A stretch of DNA of 64,000 nucleotides from Burkholderia ubonensis (lineage in GTDB: Bacteria; Pseudomonadota; Gammaproteobacteria; Burkholderiales; Burkholderiaceae). Both the position numbers and the translations under genes were made by a program. Shown piece after piece: positions 38,718 through 48,300 of the stretch. The notes beneath the pieces were generated by a model. That model saw nothing but the letters and a program-made list of their open reading frames with translations, did no database searches and had not been told where the DNA came from. Every line of letters starts with the position of its first letter. Position 1 is the stretch's first letter. Location of the stretch: assembly GCF_902833085.1 (NCBI RefSeq), contig NZ_CADFEB010000001.1:479742-543741 (forward strand). Direction: 5' to 3'.

Positions 38718-40730
38718 TCAACCGCGCCGGCGCGACGCCAGCCTCCTGACGACCGACACCAGCGCATCGACCTCATCGCACGTGTTGTAGAACGCGAGCG
38801 ACGGCCGCACGGTCGCTTCGAGCCCGAAACGGCGCAGGATCGGTTGTGCGCAGTGATGCCCGGAGCGCACCGCGATCCCTTCCTCGTTGAGCGCCTGGCC
38901 GACTTCCTCGGTCTCGTAGCCCTTCAGCACGAACGACAGCACGCTCGCCTTGTCGCGCGCGGTGCCGACGAGCCTCACGCCCGGCACCGGCGCGAGCACG
39001 CTCGTCGCATACGCGAGCAGGTCGTGCTCGTAGCGCGCGATGTTCTCGATGCCGACGCGGCTCACGTAGTCGAGCGCAGCGCCGAGCCCCACCGCGTCCG
39101 CGATGTTGCCGGTGCCGGCCTCGAAGCGGTTCGGCGGCGGCTGGAACACGGTGCGCTCGAACGTGACGTCCGCGATCATGTTGCCGCCGCCTTGCCACGG
39201 CGGCATGTCGTCGAGGATCGCGCGCTTGCCGTACACGACGCCGATGCCCGTCGGGCCGTAGATCTTGTGGCCCGAGAACACGAAGAAGTCCGCGTCGAGC
39301 GCCTGCACGTCGACCCGCATGTGCGAGATCGACTGCGCGCCGTCGACGAGCGCCTTCGCGCCCGCGCAATGCGCGAGCTCGACGATCTCCTTCACCGGCA
39401 CCACCGTGCCGAGCGCGTTCGACACCTGCGTGACGGACACGATCTTCGTGCGGTCGTTCAGCAGCTTGCGATACTCGTCGAGCAGCACCTGCCCCGAATC
39501 GTCGACCGGAATCACGCGCAGCTTCGCGCCCTTCTGCGCGGCGAGCTGCTGCCACGGCACGATGTTCGCGTGATGCTCGAGATGCGACACGACGATCTCG
39601 TCGCCCTCGCCGACGTTCTGCACGCCCCACGTCTTCGCAATCAGGTTGATCGCCTCGGTCGTGCCGCGCACGAACACGATCTCGTCCGGCGACGCCGCGC
39701 CGATGAAGCGCCGCACCGTGTCGCGCGCGTGCTCGTACGCGTCGGTCGCGCGGCCCGCGAGCGCGTGCGCCGCGCGGTGGATGTTCGAGTTCTCGTGCGC
39801 GTAGAAGTACGCGAGCCGGTCGATCACGGCCTGCGGCTTGTGCGTCGTCGCCGCATTGTCGAACCAGACGAGCTGCTTGCCGTTCACGCGCTCCTGCAGG
39901 ATCGGGAAGTCGCGGCGGATCGCGTTCACGTCGAACGGCGGATGCGCGCCGCCCGCGAGCGCGTGCGGTTCGGCGGCCTGCGCGTCGTCGATGAAGTAGC
40001 GCGGAATCGCGCCCTGCGGCGCGGACGGCGCAGGCGCGTGACGGTTCGACGCGAGCAGTTCGCGCAACGCGTCGTCGCCGGGCAGCCCGAACGCCTCGGG
40101 CGAGGCGAGGCCATGCGACGGCACCACGATGTCCTGCGGCGTGGCCTGCCAGCCTTGCAGCGCGCCGTCGGTGAAGTAATACGGCGATGCGCCCGCGGCC
40201 GGCGCAGCCGTCGGCGCCGCATCGGCCGCGAGCGCGCTCGCCTGCGGCACGCCGAGCGCCGCGCCGCCGACGCGCGGTTCGAACGCGGGCGCGATCGACA
40301 CGACGCTGTCGGGCAGTCCGTTCTGCGCGGCCGCATGCGGCGCGAGCGCCGGTGCGCGGTTGCCGAGCGACAGCACGTGCGTCGGTGCGGACGGCGCGAG
40401 GTTCGCGCCCGCCACCTTGCCCTGCGGCAGCGCAAACCCCGGCACGCCGGTGCCCGTGCCGCCCGGCCCCGCGAGCGGCGAGCCGGCCGGCGCGGGATTG
40501 CTCACCGACGCGAGGATCGGCGCGGCCGCCGGCAGCGCCGACGGCACGCCGCCCACCGCGCCGCTGCCCGCCGACAGTTCGGGCGCGGCCGCCTGCCCCG
40601 GCGGCGTCGCGAAGAACTCGGACGCGAGCCGCGCGAGCGTCGCCGGATCGGGCAGGCCGGCCGGCAGCGGCGCATGCGGCAGGTCGCTGATCTGCAGTCC
40701 TGAATTAACGGTAGGTGTCGGGATAGTCAT
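38718..40730 (-). CDS. Cysteine desulfurase with long disordered N-terminal extension (encapsulin cargo)
   Basis: A 670-residue SufS-like PLP enzyme that takes sulfur from cysteine. The catalytic part begins at about residue 267 (DVNAIRRDFPILQERVNGKQ) and contains FSGHKIYGPTGIGVVYGK with the PLP lysine and SGHHCAQP with the persulfide Cys627. Residues 1-265 are Ala/Pro/Gly-rich and unstructured, with short aromatic motifs SPYYFTDGA and PRYFIDDA. Such extensions load the enzyme into family 2A encapsulin shells. The ATG at 40730 lies inside the 3' end of the shell gene (26-base overlap), so synthesis of shell and cargo is coupled. Confidence 0.93.
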   Translation of the reverse strand: MTIPTPTVNSGLQISDLPHAPLPAGLPDPATLARLASEFFATPPGQAAAPELSAGSGAVGGVPSALPAAAPILASVSNPAPAGSPLAGPGGTGTGVPGFALPQGKVAGANLAPSAPTHVLSLGNRAPALAPHAAAQNGLPDSVVSIAPAFEPRVGGAALGVPQASALAADAAPTAAPAAGASPYYFTDGALQGWQATPQDIVVPSHGLASPEAFGLPGDDALRELLASNRHAPAPSAPQGAIPRYFIDDAQAAEPHALAGGAHPPFDVNAIRRDFPILQERVNGKQLVWFDNAATTHKPQAVIDRLAYFYAHENSNIHRAAHALAGRATDAYEHARDTVRRFIGAASPDEIVFVRGTTEAINLIAKTWGVQNVGEGDEIVVSHLEHHANIVPWQQLAAQKGAKLRVIPVDDSGQVLLDEYRKLLNDRTKIVSVTQVSNALGTVVPVKEIVELAHCAGAKALVDGAQSISHMRVDVQALDADFFVFSGHKIYGPTGIGVVYGKRAILDDMPPWQGGGNMIADVTFERTVFQPPPNRFEAGTGNIADAVGLGAALDYVSRVGIENIARYEHDLLAYATSVLAPVPGVRLVGTARDKASVLSFVLKGYETEEVGQALNEEGIAVRSGHHCAQPILRRFGLEATVRPSLAFYNTCDEVDALVSVVRRLASRRRG

Positions 40731-41637
40731 GGTACTTGCCGATTTCGACGTCTTCGAGGACAGCCAGCGCATCCGGCGAATGGACCGCGAGCGAGCAATA
40801 CAGAGAGATCAGGTACGACGCGATCGCCTGGTTGTTGATCCCCATGAAGCGCACCGACAGGCCGGGCCCCTGCTCGCCCGCGACGCCCGGCTGGTAGAGG
40901 CCGACGACGCCCTGCCGCTTGTCGCCGACGCGCAGCAGCAGGATCTTGGTCTTGCCGTCCGCGACCGGCACCTTGTCCGACGGGATCAGCGGAATGCCGC
41001 GCCACGTGAGGAACTGCGAGCCGAACAGGCTGACCGTCGGCGGCGGCACGCCGCGCCGCGTGCATTCGCGGCCGAACGCGGCGATCGCGAGCGGATGCGT
41101 GAGGAAGAACGCCGGCTCCTTCCATACCTTGGTCAGCAGCTCGTCGAGATCGTCCGGCGTCGGCGCGCCCGTCAGCGGAAACACGCGCTGCTCGTCGGCG
41201 ACGTTCGCGAGCAGGCCGTAGTCGGGGTTGTTGATCAGCTGGCTTTCCTGCAGCTCCTTGATCGTCTCGATCGTCAGGCGCAACTGTTCCTTGATCTGGT
41301 CGTGCGGGCTGCTGTAGAGATCGGAGATCCGCGTATGCACGTCGAGCACCGTGCTCACCGCATTCAGGAAATACTCGCGCGGCTCGTCCTCGTAAGGCAC
41401 GAACGTGCGCGGCAGGATGCGCTCGTCCTCGAGCTGCGTGCACGCGGCGCGCACCGCCTCCGGGTTCTTCACCTGATTCAGGCGATAGATGCCGGCCTCG
41501 ACCGGCACCCACTGCAGCAGGTGGGTCAGCCAGCGCGGCGTGATCGTGGACAGCTGGGGAACGGTTTTGGTGGCGTTCGCGAGTTGGCGGGCGGCGTGAT
41601 CGCTCAGCGCAGCCGAGCCGCTTGCTACGGTCGACAT
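40705..41637 (-). CDS. Family 2A encapsulin shell protein (SrpI-like)
   Basis: A 310-residue shell protein of the HK97-fold family 2A encapsulins, known in cyanobacteria as SrpI. Recognisable stretches are TPRWLTHLLQWVPVEAGIYRLN, LPRTFVPYEDEPREYFLNAVSTVLDVHTRISDLY (broken here by description), EQLRLTIETIKELQE, and VGLYQPGVAGEQGPGLSVRFMGI. It is full length. A GGAG box 7 bases before the ATG fixes the start. The next gene is the expected cargo, a cysteine desulfurase, overlapping by 26 bases. Serine acetyltransferase and rhodanese genes upstream match known family 2A neighbourhoods. Confidence 0.93.
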   Translation of the reverse strand: MSTVASGSAALSDHAARQLANATKTVPQLSTITPRWLTHLLQWVPVEAGIYRLNQVKNPEAVRAACTQLEDERILPRTFVPYEDEPREYFLNAVSTVLDVHTRISDLYSSPHDQIKEQLRLTIETIKELQESQLINNPDYGLLANVADEQRVFPLTGAPTPDDLDELLTKVWKEPAFFLTHPLAIAAFGRECTRRGVPPPTVSLFGSQFLTWRGIPLIPSDKVPVADGKTKILLLRVGDKRQGVVGLYQPGVAGEQGPGLSVRFMGINNQAIASYLISLYCSLAVHSPDALAVLEDVEIGKYHDYPDTYR

Positions 41638-41724
41638 GTGTGGCTCCGGATTCTAAAGATGAAAAACGGGATTGCTTATGACGCGGGGTGATTATCGGAA
41701 GCGCACGCATGCCGGCTCAACATG

Positions 41725-41736
41725 CTATAGCCGTCA
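41725..41736 (-). promoter_or_regulatory. 12-mer promoter element upstream of the encapsulin gene
   Basis: On the minus strand TGACGGCTATAG, identical to the element upstream of the rhodanese gene and at a similar distance from the ATG (88 bases). It contains a plausible -10 box (TATAGC) with no good -35, as expected of an activator-dependent promoter. Confidence 0.5.
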
Positions 41737-41774
41737 CGCGGCGCAATCGATGGGGGGAACGCGGCTTAGGTGGC

Positions 41775-42005
41775 TCAGGCGGCGAACGCGTCGGCCGCGC
41801 CGGACAGGAGCGTCGGGATCGACACGTCGAACGCCCGCGCGATCTTGTCGACGGTGACGAGCGACGCGATCGCCTCGCCGCGCTCGATCTCGCCGACATA
41901 CGAGCGGTTCAGCCCCGCATGCTCGGCGAGCTGCTCCTGCGACCATGTGCGCGCCTCGCGCAGCTTGCGCACCGTGGCGCCGAAGTGCCGGATCAGGTCG
42001 CTCAT
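41775..42005 (-). CDS. Small XRE-family transcriptional regulator
   Basis: A 76-residue single-domain HTH_3 protein. FGATVRKLREARTWSQEQLAEHAGLNRSYVGEIERG is a complete Cro/CI-type helix-turn-helix. The ATG overlaps the stop of the serine acetyltransferase gene (ATGA), so it is the third gene of the rhodanese/acetyltransferase transcript. It probably regulates this cluster or the shell gene behind it; this is inference from position. Confidence 0.9.
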   Translation of the reverse strand: MSDLIRHFGATVRKLREARTWSQEQLAEHAGLNRSYVGEIERGEAIASLVTVDKIARAFDVSIPTLLSGAADAFAA

Positions 42006-42952
42006 GACGCTGCCCTTGCGAGCGGCACCGGCTCGGCAGGCGCGCGCGACGCGTGCGTCGCTTCGCTGCGCAGCACGGCCTGGGTGACGTTCGCGCCCGG
42101 CGGCACGTCCTGCGTGAGCCACACGTTGCCGCCGATCACCGCGCCGCGCCCGATCGTCACGCGGCCGAGAATCGTCGCGCCCGCGTAGATCACGACGTCG
42201 TCCTCGACGATCGGATGGCGTGCGAGCCCCTTCTCCAGATGGCCGGCGGCATCGCGCGGGAAGCGCTTCGCGCCGAGCGTGACGGCCTGGTACACGCGCA
42301 CGCGCTCGCCGATGATCGCCGTCTCGCCGATCACGACGCCCGTGCCGTGGTCGATGAAGAAGCCGCCGCCGATGCGCGCGCCCGGATGGATGTCGATGCC
42401 GGTCTCCGCATGCGCCTGCTCGGCGATGATGCGCGCGAGCAGCGGCAGGCCGAGCCGGTACAGCTCGTGCGCGAGCCGGTGATGGATCATCGCGAGCACG
42501 CCCGGGTAGCACAGCAGCACCTCGTCGACGCTGCCGGCCGCCGGATCGCCGTGAAACGCCGCGAGCACGTCGCTGTCGAGCAGGCGGCGGATCTCCGGCA
42601 GCCGCGCGGCGAACGCCTGCACGGCTGCCGACGCCGGATCGTCGACCAGCGCATCCACGCTGCGCTGGCGCGCCGCGTAGCGCAGCTCCAGCTTCACCTG
42701 GGCGAGCAGCGCGTTCAGCGCCGCATCGAGCGCATGCGCCACGTAGAAGTTCTCGCTTTCCTGGCGCAGGTCGGGCGGGCCGAGCCGCATCGGGAACAGC
42801 ACGCCTTTCAGCGCGCCGACGATCTGCGCAAGCGCCTCGCGCGCCGGCAGGTCGCGCCCGCCGGGCTCGAGCGAGCGCCGCTGCTTCTCGCGCCATGCGC
42901 GACGCACGTCCTGCAGCGATCGGACGATGTCATCGATATCGAATGCGGCCAT
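42002..42952 (-). CDS. Serine O-acetyltransferase, EpsC type
   Basis: A 316-residue enzyme that makes O-acetylserine, the precursor of cysteine. The C-terminal half is a left-handed beta-helix of hexapeptide repeats (HPGARIGGGFFIDHGTGVVIGETAIIG, then VYQAVTLGAKRFP). The first 160 residues are the long helical domain of EpsC-type proteins, longer than CysE. The start MAAFDIDDIVRSL is family-like. It follows rhodanese by 34 bp and is coupled to the XRE gene. It is a known partner of family 2A encapsulin operons. Confidence 0.92.
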   Translation of the reverse strand: MAAFDIDDIVRSLQDVRRAWREKQRRSLEPGGRDLPAREALAQIVGALKGVLFPMRLGPPDLRQESENFYVAHALDAALNALLAQVKLELRYAARQRSVDALVDDPASAAVQAFAARLPEIRRLLDSDVLAAFHGDPAAGSVDEVLLCYPGVLAMIHHRLAHELYRLGLPLLARIIAEQAHAETGIDIHPGARIGGGFFIDHGTGVVIGETAIIGERVRVYQAVTLGAKRFPRDAAGHLEKGLARHPIVEDDVVIYAGATILGRVTIGRGAVIGGNVWLTQDVPPGANVTQAVLRSEATHASRAPAEPVPLARAAS

Positions 42953-42986
42953 TGTTGCTTCTCCCTGTTCCCCGTTTGGCCGTCAT

Positions 42987-43457
42987 TCAGTCCTGCGCCC
43001 ACGGCAGGCCGCGAAAGCGCCAACCGTTCTGGCCGCCGCGGCGCTGCTTCGCGTCCAGGTCGCCCTCGAATCCTTCGAGGACGTTGAACACCTGCGTGAA
43101 GCCCGCCTTCGCCGCGGCTTCCGCGGCCTGCGCCGAGCGGTTGCCGCTGCGGCACAGCAGCAGGACCGGCGCGTCCTTGCCGGACTTCGCTTCCAGCTCG
43201 CGCACGAAGCGCGGGTTGCGCGTCAGGCTCGTGCCGGTCGCCCACGGCACATGCAGCGAGTCCGGCACGTGGCCGACGAATTTGCGTTCCTCCGCGGTGC
43301 GCACGTCGACCAGCAACGCGTCGCCGGCCTTGAACAAGGCCCACGCGATTTCCGGGGCCACGCCGCCCGCGTAGGGCGTGCCGGCCGCTGCGGCCGCCGC
43401 GCGGGCGTCTTCGAGCGCCTGTTGCGCGGCGGTTCGTTCTTCCAATGCAATCGTCAT
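42987..43457 (-). CDS. Rhodanese-domain sulfurtransferase
   Basis: A 156-residue single-domain rhodanese. ALLVDVRTAEERKFVGHVPDSLHVPW and LLLCRSGNRSAQAA show the fold; Cys102 starts the active-site loop CRSGNRS. It would carry or transfer sulfane sulfur. The start MTIALEER is chosen since the longer frame upstream has no domain character. It is the first gene of the cluster with serine acetyltransferase and XRE regulator, and is in the neighbourhood of the encapsulated cysteine desulfurase. Confidence 0.92.
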   Translation of the reverse strand: MTIALEERTAAQQALEDARAAAAAAGTPYAGGVAPEIAWALFKAGDALLVDVRTAEERKFVGHVPDSLHVPWATGTSLTRNPRFVRELEAKSGKDAPVLLLCRSGNRSAQAAEAAAKAGFTQVFNVLEGFEGDLDAKQRRGGQNGWRFRGLPWAQD

Positions 43458-43784
43458 GACGCTTCCTTGTCGATTCGTTCGATCCGATAAACCGGGAAAG
43501 GCGGCCGGTGCAGCTTGCCTGCTGTCTATAGCCGTCAGCGCCACTATGCGAGCGCGGCACGCGAAGCAGAACCAATAAAAAATCATTTCCAAATCAGCGC
43601 CGCGCGAAATGCAAACGCGAACGCCCGCTATCGGCGGGCGGCTGGATCGGGTTCGGCAAGGGGGAGCGATGGGTCACGCCGGCGCTGCAATGCCGGGGGG
43701 CGATGCGGGTTCAGAGGGGGGAACGTCGATACGCAACAATGTTGATGGGCCGCCGCGCCCTGTGCGCGGCGGCGCCGCGTTCGC
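43458..43784. other. 327-bp spacer with rhodanese promoter region
   Basis: No gene is seen. The left part holds the 12-base element shared with the encapsulin promoter; the rest has only short chance frames. Confidence 0.55.
43526..43537 (-). promoter_or_regulatory. 12-mer promoter element upstream of the rhodanese gene
   Basis: On the minus strand TGACGGCTATAG, 69 bases before the ATG. It is identical to the element upstream of the encapsulin shell gene 1.8 kb away. Confidence 0.5.
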
Positions 43785-44576
43785 TCAATGCGCGTCCTGC
43801 TTCACGCGCTCCGCGGCCGCGATGATCGCGTCGGCCACGGCCTTCGGCTGGCTGAGCATCGCGACATGGCTGCCGTTCACGCGCGTCACCGTCGCGCCGA
43901 TGCGCTTCGCCATCGTTTCCTGCAGCTTCGGGTCGATCATCCGGTCCTGCGTCGCGACGACGTAGGACGACGGCTTCGCGTGCCACGCGGCCTGCGCGAC
44001 CTTCTCCGCGATGCAGCCGCCGAACCACGGCCCCTGCGTCGCCGCGACGATGCGCTGCTGCACGGGCGGCAGATCGGGCGCGAAATCCTGCGCGATGGCC
44101 TTGTCCGACAGCCGTGCAAAGCCGGCCGCGTCCTTGCTCAGCTCGCCCGTCCACGACGGCGGCGGCAGCCCCTGCGTGACGTCGGCGATCGACTGGCCGC
44201 TGTCGGGCGCGAACGCCGCGACGTAGACGAGCGACTTCACCTTGTCGTCGTTGCCGGCTTCGCTGATCACGACGCCGGCCCACGAATGGCCGACCAGCAC
44301 GACCGGCCCCTGCTGCTGGTCGATCACGCGCCTGGCCGCGGCCGCGTCGTCGGCGAGCGAGCTCAGCGGGTTCTGCACGGACACGACGTGCAGGCCGCGC
44401 GCCTCGAGCAGCGGAATCACCCGGTTCCAGCTCGAGCCGTCGGCGAACGCGCCGTGCACGAGGACGACGTTGGTGCCTTTCAAATCTTCCTTCGGCGCGG
44501 CATGCGCCGCCGCTGCGCCGAACAGTCCGCCGACCACCGCGGCGGAAATGAGAACCCGTTTCATCAAACGAACCAT
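43785..44576 (-). CDS. Exported alpha/beta hydrolase
   Basis: A 263-residue protein with a signal peptide (MVRLMKRVLISAAVVGG...AHA). The hydrolase core has VVLVHGAFADGSSW, the nucleophile elbow VGHSWAGVVI and the late GSHVAML with the catalytic histidine. It belongs to the pyrethroid-hydrolase/EstA-like branch with a cap region. The ATG at 44576 has AGGAG 7 bases upstream, whereas the ATG at 44582 is too close to that box. Substrate unknown; neighbour is a DUF4148 protein. Confidence 0.87.
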   Translation of the reverse strand: MVRLMKRVLISAAVVGGLFGAAAAHAAPKEDLKGTNVVLVHGAFADGSSWNRVIPLLEARGLHVVSVQNPLSSLADDAAAARRVIDQQQGPVVLVGHSWAGVVISEAGNDDKVKSLVYVAAFAPDSGQSIADVTQGLPPPSWTGELSKDAAGFARLSDKAIAQDFAPDLPPVQQRIVAATQGPWFGGCIAEKVAQAAWHAKPSSYVVATQDRMIDPKLQETMAKRIGATVTRVNGSHVAMLSQPKAVADAIIAAAERVKQDAH

Positions 44577-44669
44577 GGTCATGCTCCTTTCTGTCGTGTT
44601 GTTCACATGAAGTCCTGCGATTGCCGCCGCGCGGTCGAGATGCTTCGAAGGCGGCGGCACGGCGTCGGA

Positions 44670-45008
44670 TCAGGAATGCGCGTAGAGGTCATCGGACGGA
44701 ATTGCGTCGTGGGGCACGGCGCGCGCCTGCGTCATGTCGCGATCCCGGACCGGCGACGGCGTGTCGGCCACGGCTTCGCCGTCCGACTTCGACGGGCCGT
44801 TCTGGTCGGAACGCGCGACCTGCAGCGCAGCGGCGGCAATGTCGTCCGGATAGTGCGCATCGCTGCGGGCCGGGTTGTAGCCGGCCTGCTCCAGCCGAAC
44901 CAGTTCGGCGCGCACGTCGGCGCGCGTGAGGCCGTGTCCGGCATCGGCGAAGGACAGCGCGGGAACGATGGCAAGTGCGGCAGCAGCGAGGATTCGGGCG
45001 GTTTTCAT
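44670..45008 (-). CDS. DUF4148 periplasmic protein
   Basis: A 112-residue small exported protein. The signal peptide MKTARILAAAALAIVPALSFA is followed by GLTRADVRAELVRLEQAGYNP, the signature of DUF4148, a family common in Burkholderiales with many copies per genome and no known function. An AGGAG box before the ATG supports the start. It marks the last core-like gene before the defence-like island. Confidence 0.9.
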   Translation of the reverse strand: MKTARILAAAALAIVPALSFADAGHGLTRADVRAELVRLEQAGYNPARSDAHYPDDIAAAALQVARSDQNGPSKSDGEAVADTPSPVRDRDMTQARAVPHDAIPSDDLYAHS

Positions 45009-45329
45009 GAGCGTTCTCCTGAAGGGAAGTGGGCAGGTCGATCATTCGGCATCCGATGCAACGTCGCACGTCGAATGTTTTCTGCATGTCGACAGTAGAA
45101 CCCGCCAACGTATCCGGCATGTTTCCGTAACCGCGCCCGAGTGCATGCCAGTTTTTCCAGGAGGGGGGTGGATACAGTGGGATACAAATTCGCATGGGAC
45201 GCCGAAGTCGCCAAAAGCCTTCGTCGCGGATTACCAGGGGACGTGGCGGAGATCACGGGGAAGAAGTATTCCTCGTCGTGCCCCGCTCAATCCGGACGCT
45301 TGATGACGTTGATGATCTTGTTGACGCCG
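45009..45329. other. 321-bp left edge of the helicase/HNH island
   Basis: Composition changes here. A direct repeat GGATACA occurs at 45170-45176 and 45180-45186. No gene or integrase is seen. Short frames on both strands show no family signal. Confidence 0.45.
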
Positions 45330-48300
45330 TCAACGAGGCTGGTATTGGCTAGCTGGAGGCAATCCTGGAAAGTCAATACTTTTCCCGGAAAAACCGCAGA
45401 ACGGTGTACGCGAACAAACCACATCAGCCATTTTATGTTCGCGCAGCCGAAGCCACCCGGACTTACAGTGTGGGCACAGGTGCCGAACAACGCCAGCGAG
45501 TCGCTCAAAGCGGACGACGCCCGGCACGGGATACTGCTCGAGCTCGAGTACAAACATGCTCGGACGTGCGCCGATACACAGCAACGTCACCTCACGTTTG
45601 GCACGCGTCAGGCCGACGTAGAACAGGCGACGTTCCTCGTCATTCTGGTTTTTCAGCGGCGGTAGTACGAGTTCAAGCAGCGGGTCCTGTACTCGATCAC
45701 GCGGATAGCCCCCCGATCCGGCGTCAAGCCCCGCAACGACCACGTAGTCGGCGCCCAGTCCCTTGGAACCGTGGAGTGAATGATGCACGAGGGTCAAGCC
45801 GCGCGGCGCAAATCGCTCTGCGAGATCATCGAAAATCGCTTGCGTCAAACCTTCCGGCAGATGTTTTTCCTGGCGGTTCCGTGTCAAGATAAACACTGTT
45901 GCAGCCTCTCCTGCCTTGCCACATAGCGTTTCCGCCTCAGCGATACGTTCCAGTTCTCGTTGCAACGCCTCCACACGTGCGGAGGCCGAATCCTCGTGTT
46001 CAACGACGCGCACTACCTCGTCGACAGTCGAGTTGCGAGCCTTGACCGGTTTGTCGATAAGCGTGCCGGATGTGCCTCGCATGACAAACCAGCGCGCGAC
46101 GTCCGCAATGCCCTGGGCGCACCGAAACGTCGTTTTCAACATCGAAGGGGCTGTCCAGCGCGGCCGGATCGGCGACGCCACGCCCTCGTCCGCCGTCGCC
46201 GCCACGCCGGCATAGGTGCACCGGAAAATCTCGACGTCCGAACCTGCAAAGCGGTTAATCGACTGCCAATCGTCTCCGACACAGAACAACACTGAATTTT
46301 CGGTATCCTGATCGAGCAATTCTTGTACAAATCGAGCCCGCAGCCGCGAAATGTCTTGAAACTCGTCTACGAGAATCAGCTTGTACGAGGTCAAAGCTTC
46401 AGTGGCAGTCTGCAGAGTGGCGACCGCGCCGGCGATCATGCCGGCGTAGTCGAGCAAAGGCCGTCCGCCCATACGGGTCCTCTCGGCGTCCATTCGAGCA
46501 TTCAGTGCGTCGAGCAATCGGCGCATCCAGCCCAGGAATGATGACGCACGAGCATGATTGATCGGGTCGAGCCGCATTGCTCGCCCCTCGAGATCCGCAA
46601 AATTCAGACCAGAATCCCGGAATTTCGACACAAATTCCGAGATCAGCGTCGTAATGGAATCCTCTTCCACCAACTCGCGCAAGGCGCGCTCGCGGCGCCC
46701 CTCGTCCACTCCGGAGATTTTGACGCCGCGTGCGGCCAAATCACGCTCGAGGCTTGCAAAAAGACTACCGTCGGTAAATTGAGCGCTGAACGTCTCGATG
46801 AAACGCGAAACAATGCCTGTACGCTCGTCGCGAAAATTGCGCTCAAAGACCTGTCGCTTGTGCCTGGCTCTCGCCTCATACGCGACGCCCAGGAACGCCG
46901 GGGCGCGCCCGTTGGCATCCAGACCAAAGTGCTCGTGATATATCCGTTTGACCGGATCGTCCGGATTGACGTACGTAAAATCCGGACGGTAGACGCGAAC
47001 TTGTTCGCTATCCGATAACCCCAGATTAATTTTGTCCGTGATCCATCTCGGGGTTGCCCGCTCGTATTCAAAGTCCACGCCCCGCAAATACAACCAATTG
47101 AAGATGCGTGCCTCTTCGCTGGAGCGGACGTAGATGCCGGGTGCGAAAGTCGGCACCGTAGGATCGAAGGATTTGGCGTCGCGACGGGCGGTCCGCGCTA
47201 TGCGCCTGCACATCGCCTCGTATCGGATTTCCCGCTCGGCGAGCGTGGCGACATCAAATGGCTCGACTTCAGGGACGGGAAAGCGATAGGCACCTGCCCA
47301 ATTCAAGAATGCGTCGGCAAACGTTCTGTCAGCCCCGTCGTAGACCAATTCAAGCAATACCGACCGCAGCCACCGCTTTCCTGCCGGTTTCGTGAAATCG
47401 ATTACACGCGGGCGCCCTCGCTCGCCGCGCTTGCGTTGCTGCCGTAGCCAAAGTTTCAATCCAAGCGAATGGAAGGTACGTGCCTCGACGCGAATCCGGC
47501 GACCAAGCTCGCGGCCGACATTCTCCTCGATTCGGTTGCGTAGCTCCCTGGCAGCCTCCTTGTTGTACGCAAGCACTAGAATCTCGTGGTCCGCAAACAA
47601 GCCTGCCTTGAGCGCATATCCCACTTTGCTGACCATGACCGAAGTCTTGCCCGAGCCGGCGGCCGCTACCGTGACGTTAGCATCGTCGAAGTGCAGCGAA
47701 GCCTCGATCTGCTCGCCAGTCAGCGAAGTGGATTCGACGCCCGCAAAATATGTAGCCTGTGCCTTTGCTTCACACTGAACGAATTGCACGTTGTGCCGCA
47801 TGCGCACTGCGTGCGGGTCCGCGAAAAAAACCTCGACGGCTTTGAATCGGAGCGTCAATAACTCGTCGAGTGGCTTGGAAGCGCGCAGCGGATGAAGGCA
47901 CCACGCTTCGAATCGATCACGAACGGCTTGCGAATTCAAATCAGCATGCCGGGCGACAAGTCGCTCGACCTGACTGTGCCGAACATAACGGGAAGCAATA
48001 AAAATTGCGTCGCGCTCCTGCTCGAACTTCGTCAACGGCGCCTCGATCCGTAAACGCACGTCGGCCATCGCTGCCTCGATCGACTCCGTAACGACCCGAC
48101 GCAGTTCGAGTACAGCAGACCTCGATGCGACGTAGCGCCTTAAACCGACCTTACTGCCGAAGCGCTGTATCGTCAACTCCAGCGTGACAAGCCCCAACCA
48201 GCGCAGCCAGAAAGGGCCACCAACGACCTCGACAGCGCGTATCGCCAACGCCGGTAACCTGTCGGATGCGAACTGGTCGCCGCTAATGTAGTAAGGAGGA

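Noticed and set aside
44926..45303. Plus-strand frame opposite the DUF4148 gene with an integrase-like feel at its end
   Set aside because: No integrase motif residues; first half is antisense to DUF4148.
45141..45665. Plus-strand frame overlapping the helicase 3' end
   Set aside because: Most of it is antisense to conserved helicase motifs; no ribosome-binding site.
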